Of a stretch of DNA of 64,000 nucleotides, positions 1 through 8,970 are shown piece by piece. Under the pieces are notes generated by a model. The model ran no database searches. It was not told the DNA's origin and saw nothing but the letters and a program-made list of their open reading frames with translations. Position 1 is the first letter of the stretch. Each line of letters starts with the position of its first letter. This DNA is from Pseudomonas sp. B20(2017) (lineage in GTDB: Bacteria; Pseudomonadota; Gammaproteobacteria; Pseudomonadales; Pseudomonadaceae). A program made the position numbers and the translations under genes. Location: NCBI RefSeq assembly GCF_002113125.1, contig NZ_NEJP01000010.1:182596-246595 (forward strand), written 5' to 3'.

Positions 1-360
1 ATCGAGTCGCGCCAGGGCAGCGTCAACCTGATCGGCCTGACGCTGCTGTTCGGCCTCGTTTCCAACTATGCGCAGTTCGCGTGGGGCGGCCCGAGCCTGT
101 TTGGCGGCCTGTCTGGCGTACTTTACGGATTGCTCGGTCACTGCTGGATCTTCCAGCTGCTGGCGCCTAACCCGGCCTATCGCCTGCCGCGCGGCGTGCT
201 GGTGATGATGCTGGTGTGGTTGCTGGTGTGCATGTCGGGGCTGATCTCGATGATCGGTTTCGGCGAAATTGCCAACGCCGCCCACGTCGGCGGGTTACTC
301 ATCGGATGCTTCACCGGTTTGTTGGGCGGTTTGTACAACCGCCGTAAACTGGCCGCCTGA
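1..360 (+). CDS. Rhomboid family intramembrane serine protease (3' part)
   Basis: The reading frame is open from the first base, so the gene is cut by the window edge and only the last 119 residues are visible. They contain hydrophobic segments, a GLSGV motif (GxSG, catalytic Ser) and an AHVGGLLIG motif carrying the catalytic His. These are the two active-site signatures of rhomboid proteases, which cut membrane proteins inside the bilayer. The protein ends in a short basic tail. The substrate cannot be inferred. A small conserved gene follows 30 bp downstream on the same strand. Confidence 0.85.
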   Translation: MESRQGSVNLIGLTLLFGLVSNYAQFAWGGPSLFGGLSGVLYGLLGHCWIFQLLAPNPAYRLPRGVLVMMLVWLLVCMSGLISMIGFGEIANAAHVGGLLIGCFTGLLGGLYNRRKLAA

Positions 361-390
361 ATTTTTTGAATAAAGAGCACGGAGACCCTG

Positions 391-651
391 ATGTCCTCTT
401 TTAACGATTTGATCAAAAACATCACCCCCGACATCTACCAGAGCCTGAAACTGGCCGTAGAGATCGGCAAATGGTCGGACGGTGGCAAGCTCACCGCCGA
501 ACAGCGTGAGCTGTCGCTGCAGGCGATGATCGCCTGGGAAATCCAGAACCTGCCCGAGGAAGAGCGCACCGGTTACATGGGCCCGCAGGAATGTGCGTCG
601 AAGTCGATCGAAGTGCCGAACATCCTGTTCAAGTCGGACGCCCTCCATTGA
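391..651 (+). CDS. YeaC-like DUF1315 family protein
   Basis: This is an 86-residue soluble protein with no signal peptide. The pattern ITPDIYQSLKLAVEIGKW near the N-terminus, followed by a Leu/Ala-rich helical stretch, matches the small DUF1315 (YeaC) family, whose function is unknown. The ATG is preceded by a purine-rich GGAGA stretch. The TGA stop overlaps a TTG that is the probable start of the next gene, which suggests translational coupling. Confidence 0.8.
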   Translation: MSSFNDLIKNITPDIYQSLKLAVEIGKWSDGGKLTAEQRELSLQAMIAWEIQNLPEEERTGYMGPQECASKSIEVPNILFKSDALH

Positions 652-1478
652 TCGAGATCGGCCGCGGTGCAATCAGCAAAATGTCGGCGCGCCTGGACGG
701 GCCGAACGTGCAGTACGCGTTTCGTCTGGATGACGTCGAGGTGCCGGTCAACCCGTTGATCGGCAGCACGGTGCGTCTGGAATACCTGGGGGCGATTCAC
801 TGCACCCATTGCGGGCGCAAGACCAAGACCAGTTTCAGTCAGGGTTACTGCTACCCGTGCATGACCAAACTGGCCCAATGCGACGTATGCATCATGAGCC
901 CGGAGCGCTGCCACTTCGAGGCCGGCACCTGCCGGGAGCCTGAGTGGGGCGAGAAGTTCTGCATGACCGACCACATCGTCTACCTGGCCAATTCGTCGGG
1001 GATCAAGGTCGGCATCACCCGCGCCACCCAGTTGCCGACCCGCTGGCTCGATCAGGGCGCCAGTCAGGCGTTGCCGATCATGCGCGTTTCCACGCGCCAG
1101 CAATCGGGCTTCGTCGAAGACCTGTTCCGCAGTCAGGTGGCGGACAAGACCAACTGGCGCGCCTTGCTCAAGGGCGACGCGGTGGCGGTGGATCTGGCGC
1201 AGGTGCGCGATCAGTTGTTCGAAAGCTGCGCCCCGGGTTTGCAAGGTTTGCAGGAGCGATTCGGTCTGCAGGCCATTCAGACCATCGCCGACGTCGAGCC
1301 GCTGGAAATCCGTTACCCGGTCGAGCAGTACCCGGCCAAGATCGTCAGCTTCAACCTGGACAAGAACCCGATTGCCGAAGGCACGCTGCTGGGGATCAAG
1401 GGCCAGTACCTGATCTTCGACACCGGCGTGATCAACATTCGCAAGTACACGGCCTATCAGCTCGCCGTGCATCAATAA
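648..1478 (+). CDS. DUF2797 family cysteine-rich protein
   Basis: The product is about 276 residues. The N-terminal half is rich in paired cysteines (CTHCG, CYPC, CDVC and further Cys up to about residue 105), which looks like zinc-ribbon metal binding. The middle part (HIVYLANSSGIKVGIT, then RWLDQGA) resembles the DUF2797 family with its GIY-YIG-like fold. Function is unknown. The frame is open from 591, but the conserved part begins IEIGRGAISKMSARL, so the likely start is the TTG at 648, which overlaps the upstream stop as TTGA. The next possible start is the ATG at 681. pepN begins 10 bp after the stop. Confidence 0.75.
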   Translation: MIEIGRGAISKMSARLDGPNVQYAFRLDDVEVPVNPLIGSTVRLEYLGAIHCTHCGRKTKTSFSQGYCYPCMTKLAQCDVCIMSPERCHFEAGTCREPEWGEKFCMTDHIVYLANSSGIKVGITRATQLPTRWLDQGASQALPIMRVSTRQQSGFVEDLFRSQVADKTNWRALLKGDAVAVDLAQVRDQLFESCAPGLQGLQERFGLQAIQTIADVEPLEIRYPVEQYPAKIVSFNLDKNPIAEGTLLGIKGQYLIFDTGVINIRKYTAYQLAVHQ

Positions 1479-1488
1479 GGACTTCAGC

Positions 1489-4146
1489 ATGCGCACCGAA
1501 CAACCGAAGATGATTTACCTGAAGGACTATCAGGCGCCCGAGTACCTGATCGATGAAACACACCTGACCTTCGAGTTGTTCGAGGACCACAGTCTGGTCC
1601 ACGCGCAACTGGTGATGCGCCGCAACCCGGCCCGTGGCCCGGGCCTGCCGCCGCTGGTGCTCGATGGCCAGCAGCTGGAATTGCTCTCGGTGACCCTGGC
1701 AGACCAAGAACTGAGCGCGAGCGATTACCAACTGACTGAAAACCACCTGACCCTGCAACCGGCCAGCGAAACCTTCACGGTCGACACCAGCGTCAAGATC
1801 CACCCGGAAACCAACACCGCGCTGGAAGGCCTGTACAAGTCCGGCACGATGTTCTGCACCCAGTGCGAAGCCGAAGGTTTCCGCAAGATCACCTATTACC
1901 TCGACCGCCCGGACGTGATGAGCAAGTTCACCACCACCGTGGTCGCCGAGCAGCACAGCTATCCGGTGCTGTTGTCCAACGGCAACCCGATTGCCAGCGG
2001 CCCCGGCGAAGACGGCCGGCACTGGGCGACCTGGGAAGACCCGTTCAGAAAACCGGCGTACCTGTTCGCGCTGGTGGCCGGTGACTTGTGGTGCGTTGAA
2101 GACTCTTTCACCACCATGACCAACCGCAACGTGGCGCTGCGCATTTATGTCGAGCCGGAAAACATCGACAAGTGCCAGCACGCCATGAACAGCCTGAAGA
2201 AGTCAATGCGCTGGGACGAAGAGGTCTACGGTCGCGAGTACGATCTGGACATCTTCATGATCGTCGCCGTGAACGACTTCAACATGGGCGCCATGGAGAA
2301 CAAGGGCCTCAACATCTTCAACTCCAGTGCCGTACTGGCCCGTGCCGAAACCGCCACCGACGCTGCGCACCAGCGGGTCGAGGCGATCGTCGCCCACGAA
2401 TACTTCCACAACTGGTCGGGCAACCGCGTGACCTGCCGCGACTGGTTCCAGCTGTCGCTGAAAGAAGGCTTCACGGTATTCCGCGACGCCGGGTTCTCCT
2501 CCGACATGAACTCGGCCACGGTCAAGCGCATTCAGGACGTGGCGTACCTGCGTACCCACCAGTTCGCCGAAGATGCCGGCCCGATGGCCCACGCGGTGCG
2601 CCCGGACAGCTTCATCGAGATTTCCAACTTCTACACCCTGACCGTGTACGAAAAGGGCTCGGAAGTGGTCGGCATGATCCACACCCTGCTCGGCGCCGAT
2701 GGCTTCCGCAAGGGCAGCGACCTTTACTTTGAACGCCACGACGGTCAGGCAGTGACCTGCGATGACTTCATCAAGGCCATGGAAGATGCCAACGGCGTCG
2801 ACCTGACCCAGTTCAAGCGCTGGTACAGCCAGGCCGGGACACCGCGTCTGGCGGTGAGCGAGTCTTATGACGCCGCTGCGAAAACCTACAGCCTGACCTT
2901 CCGCCAGAGCTGCCCGGAAACCCCGGACAAGGTTGAAAAGCTGCCGTTCGTAATCCCGGTGGAACTGGGTCTTCTCGACAGCCAAGGCAACGAGATTGCC
3001 TTGCGTCTGGCTGGCGAAGCCTCGGCCCAAGGCACTAGCCGAGTGATCTCGGTGACTGAAGCCGAGCAGACGTTCACCTTCGTCGACATCGCCGAACAAC
3101 CACTGCCTTCGTTGCTGCGAGGTTTCTCGGCGCCGGTGAAACTGAGCTTCCCGTACAACCGCGATCAGTTGATGTTCCTGATGCAGCACGACACCGACGG
3201 TTTCAACCGTTGGGATGCCGGCCAGCAATTGTCGGTGCAGGTGTTGCAGGAACTGATCGGTCAGCAGCAGAAGGGCGAAAGCCTGGTGCTCGACCCGCGT
3301 CTGGTTTCCGCGCTGCGTACCGTGCTGTCGGACGAGTCGCTGGATCAGGCGATGGTCGCGGAAATGCTCTCGCTGCCAAGCGAAGCCTACCTGACCGAAA
3401 TCAGCGAAGTCGCCGACGTGGAAGCGATCCACACCGCCCGCGAATTCGCCCGTCAGCAACTGGCGGACAACCTGTTCGAGGCGCTGTGGCTGCGTTATCA
3501 GGCCAACCGCGACCTGTCGAAGCAAACCCCATACGTGGCCGAAGCCGAGCACTTCGCCCGTCGCGCGTTGCAGAACATCGCGCTGTCGTACCTGATGCTC
3601 AGCGGCAAGCCGGAAGTGCTGGCGGCGACGCTCGAACAGTTCGACAGCTGCGACAACATGACCGAGCGCCTGACCGCGCTGGCCGTGCTGGTCAACTCGC
3701 CGTTCGACGAACAGAAAACCAAGGCTCTGGCCAGTTTCGCCGAGCACTTCAAGGACAATCCGCTGGTCATGGATCAGTGGTTCAGCGTGCAGGCCGGCAG
3801 CACCTTGCCGGGCGGTCTGGAACGTGTGAAGGCGCTGATGCAGCACCCGGCGTTCAACATCAAGAACCCGAACAAGGTGCGTGCGCTGGTCGGCGCCTTT
3901 GCCGGGCAGAACCTGATCAACTTCCACGCGGCGGACGGTTCGGGCTATCGCTTCCTCGCGGATCTGGTGATCGAGCTGAACGGCTTCAACCCGCAGATCG
4001 CTTCGCGCCAACTGGCGCCGCTGACCCGCTGGCGCAAGTATGACGGTGCTCGTCAGGCGCTGATGAAGGCGGAGCTGGAGCGGATTCTGGCGTCCGGTCA
4101 GCTGTCCAGTGATGTGTATGAAGTGGTCAGCAAAAGCCTGGCGTAA
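1489..4146 (+). CDS. pepN: Aminopeptidase N (M1 family zinc metallopeptidase)
   Basis: The 885-residue protein has the size of bacterial PepN, a cytoplasmic enzyme that removes N-terminal amino acids from peptides. The exopeptidase motif GAMEN lies near residue 266. The zinc motif HEYFHNW (HExxH) lies near residue 303, and the third zinc ligand Glu is in LKEGFTVFRD about 20 residues later. The four-domain length is complete and I see no frameshift. The ATG at 1489 follows an AAGGA stretch. It is the last gene of a rightward run; a REP pair lies downstream before the convergent katG. Confidence 0.97.
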   Translation: MRTEQPKMIYLKDYQAPEYLIDETHLTFELFEDHSLVHAQLVMRRNPARGPGLPPLVLDGQQLELLSVTLADQELSASDYQLTENHLTLQPASETFTVDTSVKIHPETNTALEGLYKSGTMFCTQCEAEGFRKITYYLDRPDVMSKFTTTVVAEQHSYPVLLSNGNPIASGPGEDGRHWATWEDPFRKPAYLFALVAGDLWCVEDSFTTMTNRNVALRIYVEPENIDKCQHAMNSLKKSMRWDEEVYGREYDLDIFMIVAVNDFNMGAMENKGLNIFNSSAVLARAETATDAAHQRVEAIVAHEYFHNWSGNRVTCRDWFQLSLKEGFTVFRDAGFSSDMNSATVKRIQDVAYLRTHQFAEDAGPMAHAVRPDSFIEISNFYTLTVYEKGSEVVGMIHTLLGADGFRKGSDLYFERHDGQAVTCDDFIKAMEDANGVDLTQFKRWYSQAGTPRLAVSESYDAAAKTYSLTFRQSCPETPDKVEKLPFVIPVELGLLDSQGNEIALRLAGEASAQGTSRVISVTEAEQTFTFVDIAEQPLPSLLRGFSAPVKLSFPYNRDQLMFLMQHDTDGFNRWDAGQQLSVQVLQELIGQQQKGESLVLDPRLVSALRTVLSDESLDQAMVAEMLSLPSEAYLTEISEVADVEAIHTAREFARQQLADNLFEALWLRYQANRDLSKQTPYVAEAEHFARRALQNIALSYLMLSGKPEVLAATLEQFDSCDNMTERLTALAVLVNSPFDEQKTKALASFAEHFKDNPLVMDQWFSVQAGSTLPGGLERVKALMQHPAFNIKNPNKVRALVGAFAGQNLINFHAADGSGYRFLADLVIELNGFNPQIASRQLAPLTRWRKYDGARQALMKAELERILASGQLSSDVYEVVSKSLA

Positions 4147-4168
4147 GCTGGGATAGCACCGCTTAAAA

Positions 4169-4274
4169 CTGTGGGGGCGACGGTGCGACGATTCGACTTG
4201 CTCGCGAATGCGGTAGTTCAGACGACATCTGCGTGTCTGATACTCCCTCTTCGCGAGCAAGCTCGCTCCCACAG
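4169..4274. repeat. REP pair (REPIN-like) between pepN and katG
   Basis: The right end (4250-4274) is a typical REP sequence, with the core CGAGCAAGCTCG able to fold on itself. The left end (4169-4208) is an inverted but diverged copy: GTGGGGGCG and CTTGCTCGCGAA are kept, with about 15 extra bases between them. Such pairs are common in intergenic DNA of the P. fluorescens group. Lying between two convergent gene ends, it may also act as a transcript-end structure. Confidence 0.8.
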
Positions 4275-4293
4275 TTGTTTTGCGTTTCCTCAG

Positions 4294-6558
4294 TTACTTC
4301 AGATCAAACCGATCCAGATCCATCACCTTCGCCCACGCGGCAACGAAGTCGTTGACGAACTTTTCCTTCGCATCGGAGCTGGCATACACCTCGGCCAGCG
4401 CCCGCAGTACGGCGTTGGAACCGAACACCAGATCGACCCGGGTCGCCGTCCATTTCACGCTGCCGGTTTTACGGTCACGACCTTCGAACTCGGTTTTGGA
4501 CGTCGGTTTCCATTCCACGCCCATGTCCAGCAGGTTGCGGAAAAAGTCGTTGGTCAGGGTGCCGGGTTTGTCGGTGAACACGCCGTGTCTGGTTTTACCG
4601 ACGTTGGTGTCCAGTACGCGCAGGCCGCCAATCAGCACGGTCATTTCCGGTGCCGAAAGGGTCAGCAGTTGCGCTTTGTCGATCAGCAACGCTTCGGCCG
4701 GCACGCGATAGGTGGTGGCAGCGTAGTTGCGGAAGCCGTCGGTGTGCGGTTCGAGGAAGCCGAACGACTCGACGTCGGTCTGCTCCTGACTCGCATCGGT
4801 GCGCCCCGGATTGAACGGCACGGTCACCGTGTGTCCGGCGTTTTTTGCCGCTTGTTCGACACCGGCATTCCCGGCCAGCACGATCAGATCCGCCAGCGAG
4901 ACTTGCTTGCCTGCCGCCCCGGCGTTGAACTCGTTCTGAATGCCTTCGAGGACTTTCAGCACTTTGTCCAGTTGCTCAGGCTGGTTGGCCTGCCAGAATT
5001 TCTGCGGTGCCAGACGCAGACGTCCGCCATTGGCGCCGCCGCGTTTGTCCGAACCCCGGAAGGTCGATGCGGCCGCCCAGGCGGTGGAGACCAGCTCCGA
5101 AACGGACAGCCCCGACGCCAGTACTTTGCCTTTCAACGCCCTGATATCGCTGTCGTCCACCAGTGGATGCCTGGCTTCGGGAATCGGGTCTTGCCACAGC
5201 AGTTCTTCCTGGGGCAATTCCGGGCCGAGGTAGCGCGACAGCGGCCCCATGTCACGGTGAATCAGCTTGTACCAGGCGCGGGCAAAGGCATCGGCCAGTT
5301 GATCGGGATTGGCCAGGAAACGCCGCGAAATCTTCTCGTAGGCCGGGTCGAAACGCAGGGCCAGGTCAGAGGTGAGCATGGTCGGGTCGATGCGTTTGTT
5401 CGGGTCGTGGGCGTGGGGGATGGTGCCGGCCCCGGCGCCGTTTTTCGGTTTCCACTGATGAGCGCCGGCCGGGCTTTTGGTCAGTTCCCACTCGAAGCCG
5501 AACAGGTTTTCCAGGTAGTTGTTGCTCCACTTCGTAGGAGTGGTGGTCCAGGTCACTTCCAGGCCGCTGGTGATGGTATCGGCGCCTTTGCCGGTACCGA
5601 AGCTGTTTTTCCAGCCCAGGCCTTGTTCTTCAAGGCCGGCGGCTTCCGGTTCCGGTCCGACGTTGTCGGCGGGGCCGGCGCCGTGGGTCTTGCCGAAGGC
5701 GTGACCACCAGCGATCAGGGCGACGGTCTCCTCGTCGTTCATGGCCATACGGCCGAAGGTTTCGCGGATGTCCTTGGCCGAGGCTACCGGATCGGGATTG
5801 CCTTCCGGGCCTTCCGGGTTCACGTAAATCAGGCCCATCTGCACGGCGGCGAGCGGGTTCTCGAGGTTGCGTTCGCCCTGGTTGGTGCGGCTTTCTTCAT
5901 TGCCGTGTTCGGCAGGTTCAGCCACCAGCGTGCCTTCGCCCGGCGGCTGCATGGATTCCGGATCCTTGCCGTAGCGGTTATCGCCGCCCAGCCATTTGTT
6001 TTCCGAACCCCAGTACACGTCTTCATCCGGTTCCCAGACATCCGCGCGGCCACCGGAGAAACCGAAGGTCTTGAAACCCATCGATTCCAGCGCGACGTTG
6101 CCGGTGAGTACGATCAGGTCGGCCCAGGAAATGTTGCGGCCGTATTTCTGCTTGATCGGCCACAGCAGGCGGCGGGCCTTGTCGAGGCTGACGTTGTCCG
6201 GCCAGCTGTTGAGCGGGGCGAAACGTTGCTGGCCGGAGCCAGCGCCGCCACGTCCGTCAGCGGTGCGATAGGTGCCGGCGCTGTGCCAGGCCATGCGGAT
6301 GAAGAGCGGGCCGTAGTGGCCGAAGTCCGCTGGCCACCATTCCTGGGAGTCGGTCATCAGCGCCGTCAGATCGCGTTTTAGGGCCTGGAAATCCAGGCTT
6401 TTGAAAGCCTTGGCGTAGTCGAAGTCCTTGCCCATCGGATCGGATGCGGGCGAGTGCTGACTCAGGATTTTCAGGTTCAGTTGATTCGGCCACCAATCGC
6501 GGTTCGTCGTGCCACCGCCGGCGGCGTGGTTGAACGGGCATTTCGATTCATTTGCCAT
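4294..6558 (-). CDS. katG: Catalase-peroxidase KatG
   Basis: The 754-residue protein is a bifunctional heme catalase and peroxidase that destroys hydrogen peroxide. The distal site RMAWH gives Arg88, Trp91 and His92. A YVNPEGP segment supplies the Tyr of the Met-Tyr-Trp adduct, and GGHAFGKTHG supplies the proximal heme His. The protein is full length with the duplicated C-terminal half. The ATG follows AAGGAC at good spacing. It stands alone, divergent from the TonB receptor gene. A few ATAG/CTAT elements lie upstream, but they do not form a clean OxyR site. Confidence 0.98.
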   Translation of the reverse strand: MANESKCPFNHAAGGGTTNRDWWPNQLNLKILSQHSPASDPMGKDFDYAKAFKSLDFQALKRDLTALMTDSQEWWPADFGHYGPLFIRMAWHSAGTYRTADGRGGAGSGQQRFAPLNSWPDNVSLDKARRLLWPIKQKYGRNISWADLIVLTGNVALESMGFKTFGFSGGRADVWEPDEDVYWGSENKWLGGDNRYGKDPESMQPPGEGTLVAEPAEHGNEESRTNQGERNLENPLAAVQMGLIYVNPEGPEGNPDPVASAKDIRETFGRMAMNDEETVALIAGGHAFGKTHGAGPADNVGPEPEAAGLEEQGLGWKNSFGTGKGADTITSGLEVTWTTTPTKWSNNYLENLFGFEWELTKSPAGAHQWKPKNGAGAGTIPHAHDPNKRIDPTMLTSDLALRFDPAYEKISRRFLANPDQLADAFARAWYKLIHRDMGPLSRYLGPELPQEELLWQDPIPEARHPLVDDSDIRALKGKVLASGLSVSELVSTAWAAASTFRGSDKRGGANGGRLRLAPQKFWQANQPEQLDKVLKVLEGIQNEFNAGAAGKQVSLADLIVLAGNAGVEQAAKNAGHTVTVPFNPGRTDASQEQTDVESFGFLEPHTDGFRNYAATTYRVPAEALLIDKAQLLTLSAPEMTVLIGGLRVLDTNVGKTRHGVFTDKPGTLTNDFFRNLLDMGVEWKPTSKTEFEGRDRKTGSVKWTATRVDLVFGSNAVLRALAEVYASSDAKEKFVNDFVAAWAKVMDLDRFDLK

Positions 6559-6884
6559 GTTCGGGTCCTTATCAGGTCTTCTGCGGCCGGCTCGTGCCGA
6601 CTTCGGACTAGTAAGGCTAGACCCGACTCGGCGAGTCAGCTAATAGGCCGACTATTGGTGGCTGATAGGCGCAGTCTCTTACGCGAAGTGTCAGGCGCCG
6701 GCGCAGGGCAGGGCGCTGAAATGCCCGTGCTTGAGCGATGGTTTGCAAATTTGTGGAAGAAACGTGATGGTCATTAGAAATGTTATTGTATAACATAAAA
6801 ATGATTTCATCTGATTGATGCCGGTTACACGCACTCTGTCTCGCCGGCATCGATCCTCACTTTTCTGCCTGACGGATTCCTGAA
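6559..6884. promoter_or_regulatory. Divergent katG / TonB-receptor intergenic region
   Basis: This 326-bp stretch holds no convincing gene. It should carry both promoters. The only clear operator is the Zur box listed separately. Imperfect ATAG and CTAT repeats at about 6643-6668 lie nearer katG. Confidence 0.5.
6780..6796. promoter_or_regulatory. Zur box (zinc-uptake regulator operator)
   Basis: The sequence ATGTTATTGTATAACAT is a palindrome with perfect 7-bp arms and a 3-bp centre, preceded by GAA. It closely follows the enterobacterial and Pseudomonas Zur operator pattern (GTTATANTATAAC core). It ends about 88 bp before the TonB receptor ATG, so the receptor is probably repressed when zinc is plentiful. 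Confidence 0.85.
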
Positions 6885-8921
6885 ATGCCTTCCCGTTTCC
6901 ACACCTTCCAACCCCGCCTGACGCTCATGGCCTCTGCGCTGCTGATTGCTTCCCCCGCATTCGCCGCCGACCCGCTGGAACTGCAACCGCAAGTCATCAC
7001 CGGCAATCCGCTGGGCAGTCAGACGCTGGCCTCGCCCTCGACTGTGTTGAGCGGCGACAGCCTGACGCTGCAGCAAAAGGGCAGCCTCGGCGAAACCCTG
7101 AACAAGCAGCCGGGCGTGTCGTCGTCCTACTTCGGCCCCGGTGCGAGTCGCCCGATCATTCGCGGGCAGGACGGCGATCGCATTCGCATCCTGCGCAACG
7201 GTGTCGGTGCGCTGGACGCCTCGTCGCTGTCCTACGATCACGCGGTGCCGCTGGATCCGGTCAACGTCGAGCGCATCGAAATTGTCCGTGGCCCGGCGGC
7301 CTTGCTGTACGGCGGTAGCGCCATCGGCGGGGTGGTCAACACCTTCGACAACCGCATCCCGACCGAAGCCATCGAAGGCATTCACGGTGCCGGCGAGTTA
7401 CGCTACGGCGGCGCCGACACCACTCGCAGCAGTGCCGGCAAGCTCGAAGCCGGTAACGGCCAGTTCGCCTTGCACCTGGACGCCAGCGCCCGCGAGTTCA
7501 ATGACCTGAAGATTCCCGGCTACGCCAAAACCGGCCGTGAACGGGCGAACGACGATGGCGATTCGAAAAAGCATCGGCTAGCCAACAGCGACGGTCGTCA
7601 GGACGGCGGTGCGGTGGGTGGCTCGTACACCTGGGATGATGGTTATGCGGGGCTGTCGTACAGCAATTACGATTCCAACTACGGCTCGCCGGCCGAAGAC
7701 GATGTGCGCATCCGCATGGAGCAGGAGCACTACGCGTTCGCCTCGGAAATCCGCAACCTCGACGGCCCGTTCAGCTCGGTCAAATTTGATGCCGGCTACA
7801 CCGATTACCAGCACCGGGAAATCGAGGGCGGCGAGGTCGGCACCACGTTCAAGAACCAGGGCTACGAGGCGCGGGTCGAGGCCCGGCATCAGCCGTTGGG
7901 GCCGTTCAACGGGGTGATTGGCGCACAGGTCAGTCGCAACGAGTTCTCGGCGCTGGGCGAAGAAGCATTCGTGCCACACACCGATACCGATGCCGGTGCA
8001 CTGTTCATTCTCGAAGAGCTGCAAGCCACGGATCGCCTGCTGTTTACCCTCGGCGGACGCCTTGAGCACACCACGGTCGACCCGGACGCCAAAGGCAACG
8101 AGCGCTTCGCCAATGCCGATCGCTCCAGCAGTTTCACCGCCGGCAGCCTGTCATCCGGTGCGGTGTACACGCTGACGCCGGTCTGGTCGGTCGCCGCCAC
8201 GCTGGGCTACACCGAACGCGCACCGACGTTCTATAAGCTTTACGCCAACGGCGCCCACGTCGCCACCGGCACTTATGAAGTCGGGGATGCGGGGCTGTCG
8301 AAAGAGAAAGCCATCTCCAGCGACCTGGCCCTGCGTTTCGACAACGGTACGCACAAGGGCAGCGTCGGCGTCTTCTATAGCCATTTCTCCAACTACATCG
8401 GCCTGCTCGGGACGGGGCGCACGCTCAACGACGAAGGGGAGGAGGACGCCGACGGCATTCCTGAATACACCTACTCCGGTGTACGAGCGCGCTTCAGCGG
8501 CATCGAAGCGCAGGATCGCTGGACGCTGGGCGAAAACGCCTACGGCAAGTTTGCTCTGGAACTGTCGGGCGACTACACCCGCGCCAAGAACCTCGACAAC
8601 GGCCAGGACCTGCCGCGCATCGCTCCGCTGCGGTTGAACACCGGTCTGTTGTGGGAGCTGGATCGCTGGCAGGCACGGATCGATGTGGAACATGCCAGTT
8701 CCCAGCACCGGGTGCCGGACAATGAAAGCAGCACCGACGGCTACACCACGCTGGGGGCGAATGTGGGTTATCACTTTGATGTCGGCCAGAGCAAATGGCT
8801 GGCCTTCGTCAATGCCGAGAACCTGACTAATCAGACCGTGCGTTACGCCAGCTCGATCCTGCGCGATATTGCGCCGGCAGAAGGGCGCAGCATTCAGGTC
8901 GGTCTGCGCACCACGTTTTGA
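6885..8921 (+). CDS. TonB-dependent receptor, probable zinc uptake (ZnuD-like)
   Basis: The 678-residue outer-membrane receptor has an N-terminal signal peptide ending ASPAFA. The plug domain contains the segment RPIIRGQDGDRIRILRNG, followed by SYDHAVPLDP and VERIEIVRGPAALLYGGSAIGGVVN. The remainder is beta-barrel and ends in a terminal Phe (TTF). The plug resembles ZnuD-type zinc receptors, and the Zur box upstream supports zinc as cargo. A His/Asp/Lys-rich stretch near residues 215-240 could help metal capture. A heme or other metal-chelate substrate is possible but less likely given the operator. Confidence 0.9.
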   Translation: MPSRFHTFQPRLTLMASALLIASPAFAADPLELQPQVITGNPLGSQTLASPSTVLSGDSLTLQQKGSLGETLNKQPGVSSSYFGPGASRPIIRGQDGDRIRILRNGVGALDASSLSYDHAVPLDPVNVERIEIVRGPAALLYGGSAIGGVVNTFDNRIPTEAIEGIHGAGELRYGGADTTRSSAGKLEAGNGQFALHLDASAREFNDLKIPGYAKTGRERANDDGDSKKHRLANSDGRQDGGAVGGSYTWDDGYAGLSYSNYDSNYGSPAEDDVRIRMEQEHYAFASEIRNLDGPFSSVKFDAGYTDYQHREIEGGEVGTTFKNQGYEARVEARHQPLGPFNGVIGAQVSRNEFSALGEEAFVPHTDTDAGALFILEELQATDRLLFTLGGRLEHTTVDPDAKGNERFANADRSSSFTAGSLSSGAVYTLTPVWSVAATLGYTERAPTFYKLYANGAHVATGTYEVGDAGLSKEKAISSDLALRFDNGTHKGSVGVFYSHFSNYIGLLGTGRTLNDEGEEDADGIPEYTYSGVRARFSGIEAQDRWTLGENAYGKFALELSGDYTRAKNLDNGQDLPRIAPLRLNTGLLWELDRWQARIDVEHASSQHRVPDNESSTDGYTTLGANVGYHFDVGQSKWLAFVNAENLTNQTVRYASSILRDIAPAEGRSIQVGLRTTF

Positions 8922-8939
8922 TCGTTCACACCGAATAGG

Positions 8940-8964
8940 CGCCAGCGTCGTTGCGACGCTGGCG
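8940..8964. terminator. Stem-loop between convergent genes
   Basis: Two perfect 11-bp arms (CGCCAGCGTCG and its complement) enclose the 3-base loop TTG. It lies 18 bp after the TonB receptor stop and 6 bp beyond the stop of the convergent sulfatase gene. No T-run follows on either strand, so it may be a weak or Rho-assisted bidirectional end. Confidence 0.5.
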
Positions 8965-8970
8965 TCGACC

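Noticed and set aside
2203..4272. Long leftward open frame opposite pepN
   Set aside because: It has no family features, is rich in Arg/Gln/His as shadows are, and begins in a REP element.
4171..6381. Long rightward open frame opposite katG
   Set aside because: It is a GC-driven shadow of katG, which has full family motifs on the other strand.
6640..6680. OxyR-like ATAG/CTAT repeats upstream of katG
   Set aside because: Two ATAG elements are 22 bp apart as expected, but the CTAT halves are out of register, so the site is not listed as an operator.
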